Numbered from the stretch's first letter, positions 29,749 to 41,153 are shown. The stretch: DNA of 64,000 bases from Stenotrophomonas rhizophila (GCF_007667275.1 NZ_VDQT01000001.1:1248318-1312317), one strand, 5' to 3'. Notes: a model not told the origin generated them from the sequence alone. Numbers and translations are program-made.

Positions 29749-30383
29749 CGCTGGAACACCTGCCCTGTTGCTTGCTTCGGCCGTTCGCGCTCGTCGAGGC
29801 GGATCGCCAGCAGTTCACCACCACCGGTCAACGCGTAACGTTTGCGCACTCCCGCTGCCAGCCAAGCAGTATCGCCCTGCTGCAAGGACGGCAGGTCCGG
29901 CTCGCCCTCGAACTGCGCGTCCCCGGCCAGCAGATGGATCGCCCACGCCGTGCCAGGTTCGGTGAAGAAGAACATGCTTCCCACCAGCGGCCGATGCAGC
30001 AGCTCCGCATCGACCTGGTCGCGGCGCCACATCAGGTTGAAGTCGTGGGTCACGCCATCCACCAGCTCGCCGCTGACCTCCGCCTCGCCGTCGAAGCGCA
30101 GGCGATCATGCGGTGGCAGCAGCGTGTGCACCGCGCCATCGGCGAAACGCAGGCGCAGTCCTTCGCCGCGCAGCAGCACCAGCTCGCGCGCGACACCTGG
30201 AAACGACGAGAACGCCGCATCCTGTTCGATCTCGGCAATCGACAACCGCACCTGCCAGTCGTCGCCGTCAGGGACGCGCAGGATCTCGCGCGTCCAGCCC
30301 AGGCCATTCCGCCAGCGCTCGCGGCGGTATTCAAAGCTCGGAATGACGCGCGTGGCAGCGCTCAATGCGGTGGCGGTCGACAT
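29745..30383 (-). CDS. hutD: HutD family protein
   Basis: 212 residues, HutD/Ves cupin family. The N-terminal sequence YRRERWRNGLGWTREILR and the later GEGLRLRFADG, FNLMWRRDQ and AIRLDERERP-type segments are characteristic. HutD proteins accompany histidine-utilisation genes in some bacteria, and E. coli Ves is similar; the activity is unknown and there are no hut genes here. The ATG at 30383 starts the family similarity. The last codons are CGG TAG, with the TAG belonging to composite element A. Confidence 0.85.
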   Translation of the reverse strand: MSTATALSAATRVIPSFEYRRERWRNGLGWTREILRVPDGDDWQVRLSIAEIEQDAAFSSFPGVARELVLLRGEGLRLRFADGAVHTLLPPHDRLRFDGEAEVSGELVDGVTHDFNLMWRRDQVDAELLHRPLVGSMFFFTEPGTAWAIHLLAGDAQFEGEPDLPSLQQGDTAWLAAGVRKRYALTGGGELLAIRLDERERPKQATGQVFQR

Positions 30384-30397
30384 GCCGCCATTGTGCC

Positions 30398-31141
30398 TCA
30401 GCCCGCGCCACCACCGCAGTGGGAGCTGAGCAGCTGCGAGTGTGCCAGCCACTCCTTGTCGGGGTAGTAGGCGAACACCATCGCCCCGCCGCGCAGGCTG
30501 TCGATCAACGGCCGCGCCACGGTCAGGCGCACCGCCGGGCAGCCCAGGCTGCGACCCAGCCGGCCCTGCAGGCGTGCGATGGTCGGGTTCACGTACGGCG
30601 CGCCGTGGATGACGATGGCGCGGTCGCGTGCCTTGTCGTTGAAGCCCGGCTCCAGGCCCTCCAGCCGCAGCGAATAGCCGTTGCCGCCCATGTAGGTTTC
30701 CTTGGCGGTGAAGGCGCCCAGGCTGGACATGAAGCTGCCGTCGCGGTTGGAGAAGCGCTCGGTGGCATTGCCGCCGCTGTTGCGGCCGTGCGCGACCCAT
30801 TCTTCGAACAGCAGTTTCTGCCGGGCCAGGTCGAACACCCACATGCGCTGCTCGGTGGACGGCCGCGAATAATCGATCACGCTCAGCCGCGCCGGGTCCA
30901 CCCCCAGCTCGGGCCGCTGCAGCGCGCAGCTCATCGCCTTCGCCGCCAGCTGCAGCACCTTGCGGTCCGCGTTGGGTGCCGTACGCGCCATCATCTCGGC
31001 CAGCTGTTCCGCCGGTAGCGCTGGCCGTTGGCCGGCCGCCGACGCCGCCTGGGCGGGCCGAGGGCCGGCACTCGCATCGCCCCCGGCAACGCCGAGCGCG
31101 CTGATGCCCATCAGCAGGGAAAGCGGAATGCGGTAAGCCAT
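30398..31141 (-). CDS. Murein L,D-transpeptidase catalytic domain family protein
   Basis: 247 residues. A signal peptide (MAYRIPLSLLMGISALGVAGG) is followed by a low-complexity linker and a catalytic domain with IVIHGAPYV and RSLGCPAVRL, giving the His and nucleophilic Cys of the L,D-transpeptidase-like family. This subgroup lacks the normal YkuD spacing, so its substrate in the cell wall is uncertain. Codons for the linker (AAGQRPALPAEQ) come from a SMAG repeat on the opposite strand at 31014. It lies 2 bp after the stop of another L,D-transpeptidase gene and is co-transcribed with it. Confidence 0.88.
   Translation of the reverse strand: MAYRIPLSLLMGISALGVAGGDASAGPRPAQAASAAGQRPALPAEQLAEMMARTAPNADRKVLQLAAKAMSCALQRPELGVDPARLSVIDYSRPSTEQRMWVFDLARQKLLFEEWVAHGRNSGGNATERFSNRDGSFMSSLGAFTAKETYMGGNGYSLRLEGLEPGFNDKARDRAIVIHGAPYVNPTIARLQGRLGRSLGCPAVRLTVARPLIDSLRGGAMVFAYYPDKEWLAHSQLLSSHCGGGAG
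31014..31037 (+). repeat. SMAG repeat inside a coding region
   Basis: GTAGCGCTGGCC-GTT-GGCCGGCC sits within the coding strand of the L,D-transpeptidase-like gene, in the linker just after the signal peptide. The reading frame stays open through it. Confidence 0.8.
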
Positions 31142-31143
31142 CC

Positions 31144-32175
31144 TTACAGGGTGGCCCCGGCGGCGTCGGATTCCAAGACCGGTTGCAGGTTCTGTTCATC
31201 GGCCACCGGGCGAACCGCCGGCAGGCTGGTCACCAGCAGCGTGGTGCCCGGCACCAACGCCTTGTACAGCTGGGCGGCGAACGCCGGCGGCAGTGCCATC
31301 GGCAGGCTGGGCGTGGCCAGCAGGTCCGGGCTGGCATTCCCGGGGCTCTGGCCCAGCAGCGGATACGCGGTCCACTTGTGCAGCTTCTGGCTGGCATCGA
31401 GCGGGCTGGCCGCATCCGAATAGCCCTGCTGCATGACGAACAGGGTAGTGCCCTGGAACGCCGGCAGTGCCTTGGCTTCCAGCCGCGACTCGCCGATCAG
31501 TACGCCGTCGCGCAGCACGTACAGGCGCTGGTCGTGCAGGCTGACCAGGATGCCGACCTGGCCGGACGGCGCGGCGCTGTGATTCCAGTAGTGATCCGGC
31601 GCATTGGTGGTTTCCAGCAGGGCCTTGCCGGTGCTGTTCACCGGCGCCAGCACTGCGGGGTAGGCCAGCGTCATCGGCGCGCTCTTGGCGTCGGCCACCA
31701 CCACGGTGTCGCCGCGCTGGGTTTCGCTGAACAGTTTCTGCGCGAAGGCCTGCGGCAGCCGTACGCAGCCATGCGACGCCGGGTGCCCGGGCAGGTTGCC
31801 GCCGTGCAGGGCGATGCCGTCCCAGGTCAGCCGCTGCATGTAGGGCATGGGCGCGCTGTTGTAGAGGTTGGACTTGTGGTCCTTGTCCTTCTGCAGGATG
31901 GTGAATACCCCGGTCGGCGTTTCATGCCCGGGTTTGCCCGAACTGATCGTGCTCAGCCCGATGGCGATGCCGTTGCGGTACACATAGGCACGCTGCTCAT
32001 CCAGGCTGACCACCAGCACGATCGGACCGGCCGGGGAAATTTCCGGATGCCAGAGGAACTGGCCGGGCTTGAGGTCGGTGGGGCCGGCAGGCTCGGGCGC
32101 GGACCACGCCGGGAGTGCCATGACGGCGATAAGCGAACCGGCGATGTGGGTCAACAGCGTGCGACGTGTGGGCAT
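31144..32175 (-). CDS. L,D-transpeptidase (YkuD domain)
   Basis: 343 residues from the ATG at 32175. MPTRRTLLTHIAGSLIAVMAL is a signal or Tat-like leader. The YkuD domain (about 40-190) contains ALHGGNLPGHPASHGCVRLP, with the catalytic His and Cys. A second half (residues 190-340) contains another YkuD-like strand pair (VSLHDQRLYVLRDGVLIG) but no SHGC motif, so it looks like a degenerate repeat. The protein cross-links or attaches peptidoglycan peptides in the periplasm. Upstream frame extension to 32253 is not needed. Confidence 0.93.
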   Translation of the reverse strand: MPTRRTLLTHIAGSLIAVMALPAWSAPEPAGPTDLKPGQFLWHPEISPAGPIVLVVSLDEQRAYVYRNGIAIGLSTISSGKPGHETPTGVFTILQKDKDHKSNLYNSAPMPYMQRLTWDGIALHGGNLPGHPASHGCVRLPQAFAQKLFSETQRGDTVVVADAKSAPMTLAYPAVLAPVNSTGKALLETTNAPDHYWNHSAAPSGQVGILVSLHDQRLYVLRDGVLIGESRLEAKALPAFQGTTLFVMQQGYSDAASPLDASQKLHKWTAYPLLGQSPGNASPDLLATPSLPMALPPAFAAQLYKALVPGTTLLVTSLPAVRPVADEQNLQPVLESDAAGATL

Positions 32176-32263
32176 GTGGCCTTCCTTCGGGTGGGTCGAG
32201 GACACGCATGGCGTGTCGCTATGCATGATGGCCAGCGCCATCGTCCTGTGCACGTAGAAGGTC

Positions 32264-32286
32264 GTAGTGACACGCCATGCGTGTCA
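32264..32286 (+). repeat. SMAG repeat before the L,D-transpeptidase genes
   Basis: GTAGTGACACGC-CAT-GCGTGTCA, read on the plus strand; its core palindrome GACACGCCATGCGTGTC is echoed in inverted form at about 32197-32219, where the head has changed to ATAG. Confidence 0.75.
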
Positions 32287-32379
32287 ACCGCGCGCAGCGC
32301 GGCCCAACCATCCAACACCGCAAAACGTACGGTGACATGGGCGGGCCCGACGTTGAAGCCCGCCAAAGCCCAAAACAAA

Positions 32380-32416
32380 ATTGCCCGGTCACACATCCCT
32401 GTGTGGACCGGGCAAT
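32380..32416 (-). terminator. Rho-independent terminator on the minus strand
   Basis: The stem ATTGCCCGGTC / GACCGGGCAAT plus an inner ACACA/TGTGT pair, with loop TCCC, reads on the minus strand into TTTTGTTTTG. It terminates minus-strand transcription coming from comEA, 259 bp upstream, or ends an unrecognised small RNA. Confidence 0.85.
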
Positions 32417-32674
32417 CGTCACGTCCCTGTCGGCATCCCGCCTTCCCCCTGTGCATCCTGCGCAGTGTGGGTGCCGGCCATGCTCCCTGCACTCGGCCGA
32501 ATATCGTTCCGCCATCCCTCCCCGTCCCGGGATTGGATGCCACCGTCCTGGTGGATCCGCGCCATTCCTTCCGCGCTGCGTCCGTGCGTGCCGCCTCCCT
32601 GCGGCTGTCGTGGCTGCCGGCTCCTGCCTGGCAGCCGTGACCGGCGTCGTGCCGGTCCCGACCCATCCTGTGCG

Positions 32675-33004
32675 TCAGCGCCTTGGAACGGGTGTCGTCA
32701 CTGCCCTCCTGGGCGGTGTCTCCGTGGGCGCCAGCCTGGCCCCCACCGTCATCCGTCGTCGATTCCGTTCGACCGTTGCTGTCCCTATCCCCTTCACCCG
32801 TGTCAGATCCTCGACCCGGATGAACGGTCCGTGTTGTCGCCGGTACGCGACGATCGCCTGGGCCTTCCTGGGCCCTACGTTCGTCAATCCCTCCTGCAAC
32901 GTCGACGCGTCGGCGGTGTTGATGTTGATCCGGTCGGCCGCCAGGGCGGTTCCGGTCAACAGCAGTCCCAGCGCAAGCGCCTTCCACGAGAACCAAGGCC
33001 CCAC
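32675..33004 (-). CDS. ComEA family helix-hairpin-helix protein
   Basis: 109 residues with a GTG start at 33004 preceded by AGGGAGCT. An N-terminal signal or anchor (WKALALGLLLTGTALA) is followed by INTADASTLQEGLTNVGPRK and RVEDLTRVKGIGTATVERNR, the two helix-hairpin-helix units of ComEA. ComEA binds DNA in the periplasm during transformation; no other competence genes are here. The tail (RRAVTTPVPRR) is basic. Confidence 0.9.
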   Translation of the reverse strand: MGPWFSWKALALGLLLTGTALAADRININTADASTLQEGLTNVGPRKAQAIVAYRRQHGPFIRVEDLTRVKGIGTATVERNRRRMTVGARLAPTETPPRRAVTTPVPRR

Positions 33005-33204
33005 CGTGTAGCTCCCTGTGATGTCGGACCGACTCCTGCCGGCATCCCGTCGGAGCAGTCAGTGTCCCTCGCCACATGCACACAGCCTATCGTCCACATC
33101 ACCTTCACACAGCCAGCCAAATACCTGACGTGGTGTAGGAAAAACCCTACCCCGTGCACAGGCGTAGAATGGCGGGATCAGCCATATGCACTCGGAGTTA
33201 CCTG

Positions 33205-34698
33205 ATGGACAGCGCCAAGCTCGGCCAATTCGTCAATGACAAGTGGGACAGCGAGATCGTTCCGCAACTGGTCGAATACATCCGCATTCCCAACAAATCG
33301 CCGATGTTCGACGCCAATTGGGTCGAAAACGGCTATATGGAGCAGGCGGTCACGCTGATGGAAAGCTGGGCCAAGGCCCAGGACCTGCCGGGCCTGCAGG
33401 TCGAGGTAGTGCGCCTGGAAGGCCGCACCCCGCTGCTGCTGCTGGAAATTCCCGCCACCGGCGCCGAAACCGGCGATGACACCGTGCTGCTGTACGGCCA
33501 CCTGGACAAGCAGCCGGAAATGACCGGCTGGGACGACGACCTGGGCCCGTGGCTGCCGGTGCTGCGCGGCGACAAGCTGTACGGCCGCGGCGGCGCCGAC
33601 GACGGTTACGCCATCTTCGGCTCGCTGGCGGCGGTGCTGGCGCTGCAGGCGCAGAACCTGCCGCACGCCCGCTGCGTGGTGCTGATCGAGGCCTGCGAGG
33701 AGTCGGGCAGCTACGACCTGCCGGCCTACGTGGACCACCTGGCCGACCGCATCGGCAAGCCATCGCTGGTGGTGTGCCTGGATTCGGGCTGCGCCAACTA
33801 CGACCAGCTGTGGTGCACCACCTCGCTGCGCGGCCTGACCGGCGGCAACTTCTCGGTGAAGGTGCTCAATGAAGGCGTCCACTCCGGCGACGCCTCCGGC
33901 GTGGTGCCGTCCAGCTTCCGCCTGCTGCGCCAACTGCTGTCGCGGATCGAGGACGAGAACACCGGCCGCATCCTGATCGACGGCATGCACGTGGAGATCC
34001 CGGAAGAGCGTCAGGCCCAGGCCAAGCGCGCCGCCGAGGTGGTGGACACCGAGATCTTCGAGAAATTCCCGATGGTCGACGGGCTGCGCCCGATGAACGA
34101 AGACCTGACCGAGCTGGTGCTCAACCGCACCTGGCGCCCGGCGCTGTCGGTGACCGGCGTGGACGGCATGCCGCCGCTGGCCTCGGCCGGCAACGTGCTG
34201 CGTCCGCATACGGCGGTGAAGCTGTCGCTGCGCCTGCCGCCGACCGCCGATGGCAAGGCCTGCGGCGAACTGCTGAAGGAAGCCCTGCTGCGCGACCCGC
34301 CGAACGGCGCCGAAGTAAAGCTGGACCTGGAAAAGGCCTCCTCGGGCTGGAACGCACCGGCGATGGCGCCGTGGCTGACCCAGGCCATCGACGAGGCCAG
34401 CCAGACCTTCTTCGGCAAGCCGGCCATGTACATGGGCGAAGGTGGCTCGATCCCGTTCATGGGCATGCTGGGCGAGAAGTTCCCGGGCGCGCAGTTCATG
34501 ATCACCGGCGTGCTCGGCCCGCATTCCAACGCGCACGGCCCGAACGAGTTCCTGCACATTCCGATGGGCAAGCGCGTGACCGCCTGCGTGTCGAAGGTGA
34601 TCAGCGAGCACTACGCGGCCAGCCTGCGCGGTGAAACCAGCGGTTCGCCGGTGGCCGCGGACAGCGGCACCCGCCACGGCGGCCACGGCTGCTGCTGA
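33205..34698 (+). CDS. M20 family metallopeptidase (dipeptidase-like)
   Basis: 497 residues, the size of CNDP/M20 dipeptidases. Metal-site motifs are VLLYGHLDKQPE (His), GRGGADDGYA (Asp), IEACEESGS (Glu-Glu), CLDSGCANY (Asp) and the late FLHIPMGKR (His region). A lid domain occupies about residues 215-330. It hydrolyses dipeptides or peptides with a di-zinc centre in the cytoplasm. The ATG at 33205 is the first start that keeps the family N-terminus. The C-terminal tail RHGGHGCC is unusual and could bind metal. Confidence 0.9.
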   Translation: MDSAKLGQFVNDKWDSEIVPQLVEYIRIPNKSPMFDANWVENGYMEQAVTLMESWAKAQDLPGLQVEVVRLEGRTPLLLLEIPATGAETGDDTVLLYGHLDKQPEMTGWDDDLGPWLPVLRGDKLYGRGGADDGYAIFGSLAAVLALQAQNLPHARCVVLIEACEESGSYDLPAYVDHLADRIGKPSLVVCLDSGCANYDQLWCTTSLRGLTGGNFSVKVLNEGVHSGDASGVVPSSFRLLRQLLSRIEDENTGRILIDGMHVEIPEERQAQAKRAAEVVDTEIFEKFPMVDGLRPMNEDLTELVLNRTWRPALSVTGVDGMPPLASAGNVLRPHTAVKLSLRLPPTADGKACGELLKEALLRDPPNGAEVKLDLEKASSGWNAPAMAPWLTQAIDEASQTFFGKPAMYMGEGGSIPFMGMLGEKFPGAQFMITGVLGPHSNAHGPNEFLHIPMGKRVTACVSKVISEHYAASLRGETSGSPVAADSGTRHGGHGCC

Positions 34699-34765
34699 CG
34701 GCGCGACAGGCGCGGACGGACGCAGCCTTTTGATAGGCTGCGTCATCTCCTGCAGGAAACATGCG

Positions 34766-35035
34766 ATGGACGGTCTGTTCGGCAGTACCAGCTGGCTCTA
34801 CATCATAATGGTCGGCTTCATCGTCGGCCTGCTCGGGCGCTTCTTCATGCCCGGCAACAACCGCATGGGCTGCCTGCTGACCATCGTGCTCGGCATCGTC
34901 GGCGCACTGGTGGCCGGCTGGTTCGGCCAGTACATGGGCTGGTACTCGCGCGGTGAGCCCGCCGGTTTCATCGGCGCCATCCTCGGCGCGATTGCCGTGC
35001 TGGCCGTGCTGCGACTGTTCAGCGGCAGGCGCTGA
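34766..35035 (+). CDS. GlsB/YeaQ/YmgE family membrane protein
   Basis: 89 residues with three hydrophobic helices (about 8-26, 33-54, 65-82) and the family start of LIGLxxGxLGRFFMPG type, here VGFIVGLLGRFFMPG. These small inner-membrane proteins are linked to stress response in other bacteria. CAGGAAAC lies before the ATG at 34766; a start 5 bp upstream is out of frame. Stand-alone gene between the peptidase and amgK. Confidence 0.85.
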   Translation: MDGLFGSTSWLYIIMVGFIVGLLGRFFMPGNNRMGCLLTIVLGIVGALVAGWFGQYMGWYSRGEPAGFIGAILGAIAVLAVLRLFSGRR

Positions 35036-35093
35036 ACACGTCTCCCCTCATTTCTCCCGCGCGCCTCCGCGCGCCGCATCGACGTACCCGTCC

Positions 35094-36955
<1,862 letters not shown>

Positions 36956-36974
36956 CAGCGCCGTACGCCAGCCA

Positions 36975-37685
36975 TTACAACCGGTGCGACCCTTCTTCCA
37001 CCACCTGGCGCAGGAACGGCACGGTGATGCGCCGCTGCGCGGCCAGCGATTCGCGGTCCAGCCAGTCAAGCAGGCTGACCAGGCTGCCCAGTTCGCGACC
37101 GGTGCGGGTCAACAACCATTCAATCGCCGCTTCGTCGATCGACAGCCCACGCCGCGCCGCGCGCTCGCGCAGCACCGCCGCGCGGCCTTCGTCATCGAGT
37201 GGCTGCAGCACCACGCGCACGCACTGCTGCAGGCGTGAGCGCAGGTCGGGCAGCACCAGTCCCAGCTGGTCCGGCGCATGCTGCGCGGTATACAGCAGGG
37301 TGACGCCGGCGTTGCGCGCGCGATTGTGGAAGTCGAACAGCGCCACTTCATCATCGCGCTGCCCGGCGATGGCATCCAGCCCGTCCAGGGTCACCAGGTC
37401 GCGGCCTTCCAGCGATTCCAGCGCGGCGCGCACGCGCCCCACCACGGCTTTCAACGGCAGATAGGTCGGTTGCCGCCCGGCCTGCTGGGCCAGCGAACAC
37501 ATCGCCAGCGCCTGGTGGGTCTTGCCGGTGCCGGCCGCGCCCTCCAGGTAGACCCAGTGCGGGTCTTCGCCCACGGCGATCGCGCGCAGCTGCGCCAGCG
37601 CACCGTCCGGTGCGCCGATGAAGGTTTCCAGGCGCTCGTCCTGCGGGTAACGCAGGGCAAGCGGCAGCTGCGGCACCACGCTCAC
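36975..37685 (-). CDS. hda: DnaA regulatory inactivator Hda
   Basis: 236 residues. The N-terminal QLPLAL (residues 6-11) is the beta-clamp binding motif, and EGAAGTGKTHQ is the Walker A loop of a DnaA-like AAA+ domain. Hda with the loaded clamp stimulates ATP hydrolysis by DnaA after initiation. The ATG overlaps the perM stop codon by 4 bp, so it is the third gene of DUF2066-perM-hda. Element B follows the stop. Confidence 0.94.
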   Translation of the reverse strand: MSVVPQLPLALRYPQDERLETFIGAPDGALAQLRAIAVGEDPHWVYLEGAAGTGKTHQALAMCSLAQQAGRQPTYLPLKAVVGRVRAALESLEGRDLVTLDGLDAIAGQRDDEVALFDFHNRARNAGVTLLYTAQHAPDQLGLVLPDLRSRLQQCVRVVLQPLDDEGRAAVLRERAARRGLSIDEAAIEWLLTRTGRELGSLVSLLDWLDRESLAAQRRITVPFLRQVVEEGSHRL

Positions 37686-38851
37686 TTCAGTTCCGGACCC
37701 TTGGGCGTGTCGACGATCAGGGTCGGCTTGTCGATATACGAATCGAGCACGATCGCGGTCTTCTCGCCGGCATACAACTCGCTTTCGCGATAGCGCAGGT
37801 GCGCGTAGCGCAGCAGCACGTTGCTCACCGCCGCCACCGGCAGCGCCAGCAGCATGCCCAGGAAACCGAACAGCTGGCCACCGGCCATCACCGCGAAGAT
37901 CACCGCCACCGGGTGCAGGCCGATCTTGTCGCCGACGATGCGCGGGGTCAGCACGTAGCTTTCCAGCAGCTGGCCCACGGTGAACACCACCCCGACCAGG
38001 ATCAGCAGCTTCAGGTCGAAGCCCTGCGCCTGCACCAGCGCCGCCAGCACCGCCATGACGATGCCGGTGGTGGCGCCCAGGTAGGGAATGAAGCTGATCA
38101 GGCCGGCGATCAGGCCAATCAGCAGGCCCAGCTTCAGCCCGACCAGCGACAGGCCGACCGCGTAGATCAGGCCCAGCGCCACCATGACCAGGAACTGGCC
38201 GCGGATGAAGGCGCCGAGCACCTCGTTGGACTCACGCGCCAGCTTGGTGATGGTGCCCACGTGGTTGCGCGGGATGGTCGAGGCCACCCGTTCGACCAGC
38301 TTGTCCCAGTCGCGCAGGAAGTAGAACGCCAGGATCGGCAGCAACAGGATGTTGACCACCCAGGTCACCATCGCAAAGCCCGAGCGCGACACGTAGCCGA
38401 AGAAGGTCTTGGCGAAGCCGCCGGCCTGCTCCCAGTGGCTGCGCACCCAGTCGATCAGCCGGTCGGGCTCCAGCCACGGCATGATCTCCATCCCGGTCTT
38501 CTGCTCGAACCAGGGAATGCCGCGCTCCATCAGCCACTGCTGGGCCTGCGGAATGGCCGCGATCAAGGTGGAGATCTGGCGTTCGATCATCGGCACCAGG
38601 ATCAGCAGGGCCGCGGTGATCACCAGCACCATGGCCACGAACACCAGCACCACGCCGGTGATGCGCGAGCGGCCGTTGGCCTCGATCCGGTCGACCAGCG
38701 GGTCGCCCAGCCAGGCCAGCGCCAGTGCCAGCACGAACGGGGTCAGGATCGGGGCCAGCAGCCACACCACCCAACCCACCGCCAGCGCGAACAGAATGTA
38801 TTTGACGCGGCGCAGGAACTGCGCGATCTCGGCTTCCGGGGTGAGGATCAT
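37682..38851 (-). CDS. AI-2E family transporter / PerM-like membrane protein
   Basis: 389 residues with about eight hydrophobic helices (including LAVGWVVWLLAPILTPFVLA, VVLVFVAMVLVITAALLILV, VVFTVGQLLESY and FAVMAGGQLFGFLGMLLALPVAA). VGDKIGLHPVAVIFA is the typical C-terminal signature. Family members are permeases of uncertain substrate; TqsA exports AI-2 in E. coli and PerM is a relative. It overlaps both neighbours by 4 bp. Confidence 0.9.
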   Translation of the reverse strand: MILTPEAEIAQFLRRVKYILFALAVGWVVWLLAPILTPFVLALALAWLGDPLVDRIEANGRSRITGVVLVFVAMVLVITAALLILVPMIERQISTLIAAIPQAQQWLMERGIPWFEQKTGMEIMPWLEPDRLIDWVRSHWEQAGGFAKTFFGYVSRSGFAMVTWVVNILLLPILAFYFLRDWDKLVERVASTIPRNHVGTITKLARESNEVLGAFIRGQFLVMVALGLIYAVGLSLVGLKLGLLIGLIAGLISFIPYLGATTGIVMAVLAALVQAQGFDLKLLILVGVVFTVGQLLESYVLTPRIVGDKIGLHPVAVIFAVMAGGQLFGFLGMLLALPVAAVSNVLLRYAHLRYRESELYAGEKTAIVLDSYIDKPTLIVDTPKGPELK

Positions 38852-39972
38852 CGCAGGCGGTACTCATTGCTGGCCGGGGGCGGCGGGGTGCCGGGGGCGG
38901 CGTCTTCGTCGATCGGCACCGGCAGCGGGGCCAGCGGCACGATCACGCCGTTCTCGCCCAGCATCCGGTTCAGCCCGGGCAGGCCGGTAGTCAGTTCCAG
39001 CGACAGCTCCAGGCGGTCGCCGGCGGCGCGCAGCGGGGTGATGTTGCGCACCACCGGGCTCTCGCGCAGGCCGGCGGCCAGGCGCAGGTAATCCTCGGCG
39101 CTGTTCAGCCCGGTGACCACGATGATGTAACTGCCGGCCGCACCGGTGGCGGCGCCGGCCTTGGCATAGCGGCGCACCAGCGCATCGGCGGCACCGTCGG
39201 CGCCCCCGGCCATCGCGCGGCGGGCGTCGCTGTCGTTGGTGCTCCACTTGTTCAGTTCCCGGCCGCCGTCCACGAACACCCAGTCGGCCACCCAGCCGCC
39301 GGTCTTGTCGCGGTAGAGCTTGCCGACCAGCTGCATCGGCGGGGCGTAGCGCGACGAAGCGCGCGCCACCGCGGCGGTGTCCTGGCGCCAGATCGCGCCG
39401 ACCACGGCCTGTTCGGCCGCGCTGCCGGTGGGCAGGCCCAGCTTGTAGCCGCGCTCGATGGCCCGGTTCAGCAGCGGGCGGGCCGCGTTGGCCTGCTGCA
39501 CGGTGACCAGGCGCGGGCCGCTGCCATCGTCGATGGCCAGCCAGACCACCGGCTTGGGCCGCGGCTGCGGCCACAGCGGCAGGCCCAGGGCCGAGATCAG
39601 GCCATCCACGTCGTCCTGGCGGAACCGCGCCACCAGCATGGTGCGGTAGCTGGGCGCGCCGGTGGCCGAGGTGCTCTGGTCCTGGCGGTAGTCGTAGCTG
39701 GCCACGTAGTTCTTCGCGTCGCGCAGGGCCTGCATCACCCCGGGGCGGGTGATCACGCTGCGGTCGCCCGACAGCTTGGCCAGCACGTTGCCCAGCGCGC
39801 GGGCCATGGCGCCGTTGCGGTCGGCGTCGCCCTGGCTGTTGACCGGTACTTCGGCCTCGTAGGCGCCACTGGCGGTGGCCACGTCGCCTTCGGTACGCAG
39901 GCCGCTCTGGGCCATCGTGGCCACCGGCAGGCATAGCGCGAGGAACATCATCAAAAAGAGGCTGCGGCGCAT
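38848..39972 (-). CDS. DUF2066 domain protein with a signal peptide
   Basis: 374 residues from the ATG at 39972; [22 protein letters not shown] is a signal peptide and GGAAG lies 8 bp before the start. An ATG 12 bp upstream is also possible. The mature part shows [21 protein letters not shown] and [19 protein letters not shown], marks of DUF2066, usually found next to perM and hda in this group. The C-terminal end is Pro-rich. Function unknown. Divergent from purM. Confidence 0.85.
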   Translation of the reverse strand: MRRSLFLMMFLALCLPVATMAQSGLRTEGDVATASGAYEAEVPVNSQGDADRNGAMARALGNVLAKLSGDRSVITRPGVMQALRDAKNYVASYDYRQDQSTSATGAPSYRTMLVARFRQDDVDGLISALGLPLWPQPRPKPVVWLAIDDGSGPRLVTVQQANAARPLLNRAIERGYKLGLPTGSAAEQAVVGAIWRQDTAAVARASSRYAPPMQLVGKLYRDKTGGWVADWVFVDGGRELNKWSTNDSDARRAMAGGADGAADALVRRYAKAGAATGAAGSYIIVVTGLNSAEDYLRLAAGLRESPVVRNITPLRAAGDRLELSLELTTGLPGLNRMLGENGVIVPLAPLPVPIDEDAAPGTPPPPASNEYRLR

Positions 39973-40079
39973 CAGGACTTCCATTGAGCGTATCCGGGGG
40001 GAATTGTTGCCCGAATAGGGCCTGCGCGCCAACGTGGCCTGTTAAAATCCCGCTTTCACTCCAGCGCAGCCCGACGCCC

Positions 40080-41135
40080 GTGACCAATTCCCCGTCCAAC
40101 CCCTCCCCCCTGACCTACCGCGACGCCGGCGTCGACATCGACGCGGGCAACGAACTGGTCGAGCGCATCAAGCCGCTGGTGAAGCGCAGCTTCCGGCCCG
40201 AGGTGATGGGTGGCCTGGGCGGTTTCGGCGCCCTGTTCGACCTGTCCAGCAAGTACCGCGAACCGGTGCTGGTCTCGGGCACCGACGGCGTGGGTACCAA
40301 GCTGAAGCTGGCACAACAGCTGGGCCGGCACGACACGATCGGCATCGATCTGGTCGCCATGTGCGTGAACGACGTGCTGGTGCAGGGCGCCGAGCCGCTG
40401 TTCTTCCTGGACTATTTCGCCACCGGCAAACTGGACATCGACACCGCTGCGGCGGTCGTAGGCGGCATCGCCAACGGCTGTACCGAGGCCGGCTGCGCGC
40501 TGATCGGCGGCGAAACCGCTGAAATGCCCGACATGTATGCCCCGGGGGAATACGATCTGGCCGGCTTCACCGTCGCCGGCGTGGAAAAGAGCGAACTCAA
40601 GGACGGCGCCAGCGTGGCCGAGGGCGACGTGCTGATCGGCATCGCCTCCTCCGGCCCGCACTCCAACGGCTACTCGCTGGTGCGTCGCATCTATGACCGC
40701 GCCGGCCAGCCGGCCGAGCTGGAACTGGAGGGCGGGGTCAAGCTGGTCGACGCGCTGATGGCCCCGACCCGCCTGTACGTGAAGCCGATCCTGGCCCTGC
40801 TCAAGAGCCACGGCGCGTCCATCCACGGCATGGCCCACATCACCGGTGGCGGCCTCACCGAGAACATCATCCGCGTGGTGCCCGAGGGCCTGGGCCTGGA
40901 CATCGATGCTTCGTCCTGGACCCTGCCGCCGGTGTTCCAGTGGCTGCAGAAGGAAGGCGCGGTGGCGGACAGCGAAATGTGGCGCACCTTCAACTGCGGC
41001 ATCGGCTTCGTGCTGATCGTCGCCCCGGACCAGGTCGCGGCCGTGTCCGCCGCCGTCGAGGCCCAGGGCCTGGCGCAGTGGACGATCGGCAAGGTGGTCG
41101 CGGCCACCGGCAGCGAACGCGTGCGGATCGGCTGA
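40080..41135 (+). CDS. purM: Phosphoribosylformylglycinamidine cyclo-ligase PurM
   Basis: 351 residues with a GTG start at 40080, chosen because the preceding sequence contains stop-free but unrelated codons. [20 protein letters not shown] is the ATP-binding signature, and [12 protein letters not shown] and [11 protein letters not shown] are typical. It catalyses AIR formation, step five of purine synthesis. Downstream, purN is separated from it by two membrane-protein genes instead of following directly as in many gamma-proteobacteria. Confidence 0.96.
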   Translation: MTNSPSNPSPLTYRDAGVDIDAGNELVERIKPLVKRSFRPEVMGGLGGFGALFDLSSKYREPVLVSGTDGVGTKLKLAQQLGRHDTIGIDLVAMCVNDVLVQGAEPLFFLDYFATGKLDIDTAAAVVGGIANGCTEAGCALIGGETAEMPDMYAPGEYDLAGFTVAGVEKSELKDGASVAEGDVLIGIASSGPHSNGYSLVRRIYDRAGQPAELELEGGVKLVDALMAPTRLYVKPILALLKSHGASIHGMAHITGGGLTENIIRVVPEGLGLDIDASSWTLPPVFQWLQKEGAVADSEMWRTFNCGIGFVLIVAPDQVAAVSAAVEAQGLAQWTIGKVVAATGSERVRIG

Positions 41136-41153
41136 GCCGACCAGGAGACCTGC

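Larger units (their letters stand above)
32176..32674. other. 500-bp spacer with repeats and an unassigned hairpin
   Basis: No convincing gene. Contains a SMAG unit at 32264-32286, a partner palindrome at about 32197-32219, a strong minus-strand terminator (32380-32416) and, at about 32630-32650, the inverted repeat GGCTGCC/GGCAGCC. The 260 bp between comEA and the terminator is either a long 3' leader of the comEA mRNA or a small RNA gene; no ORF there looks real. Confidence 0.5.

Noticed and set aside
32219..33011. Short frames in the spacer and opposite comEA
   Set aside because: Composition is erratic, no ribosome site or family; they cross a terminator hairpin and a SMAG unit.
39985..40079. 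Promoter pair for purM (TGTTAAAAT as -10)
   Set aside because: No -35 box at a proper distance was found, so the site is not reported as a feature.
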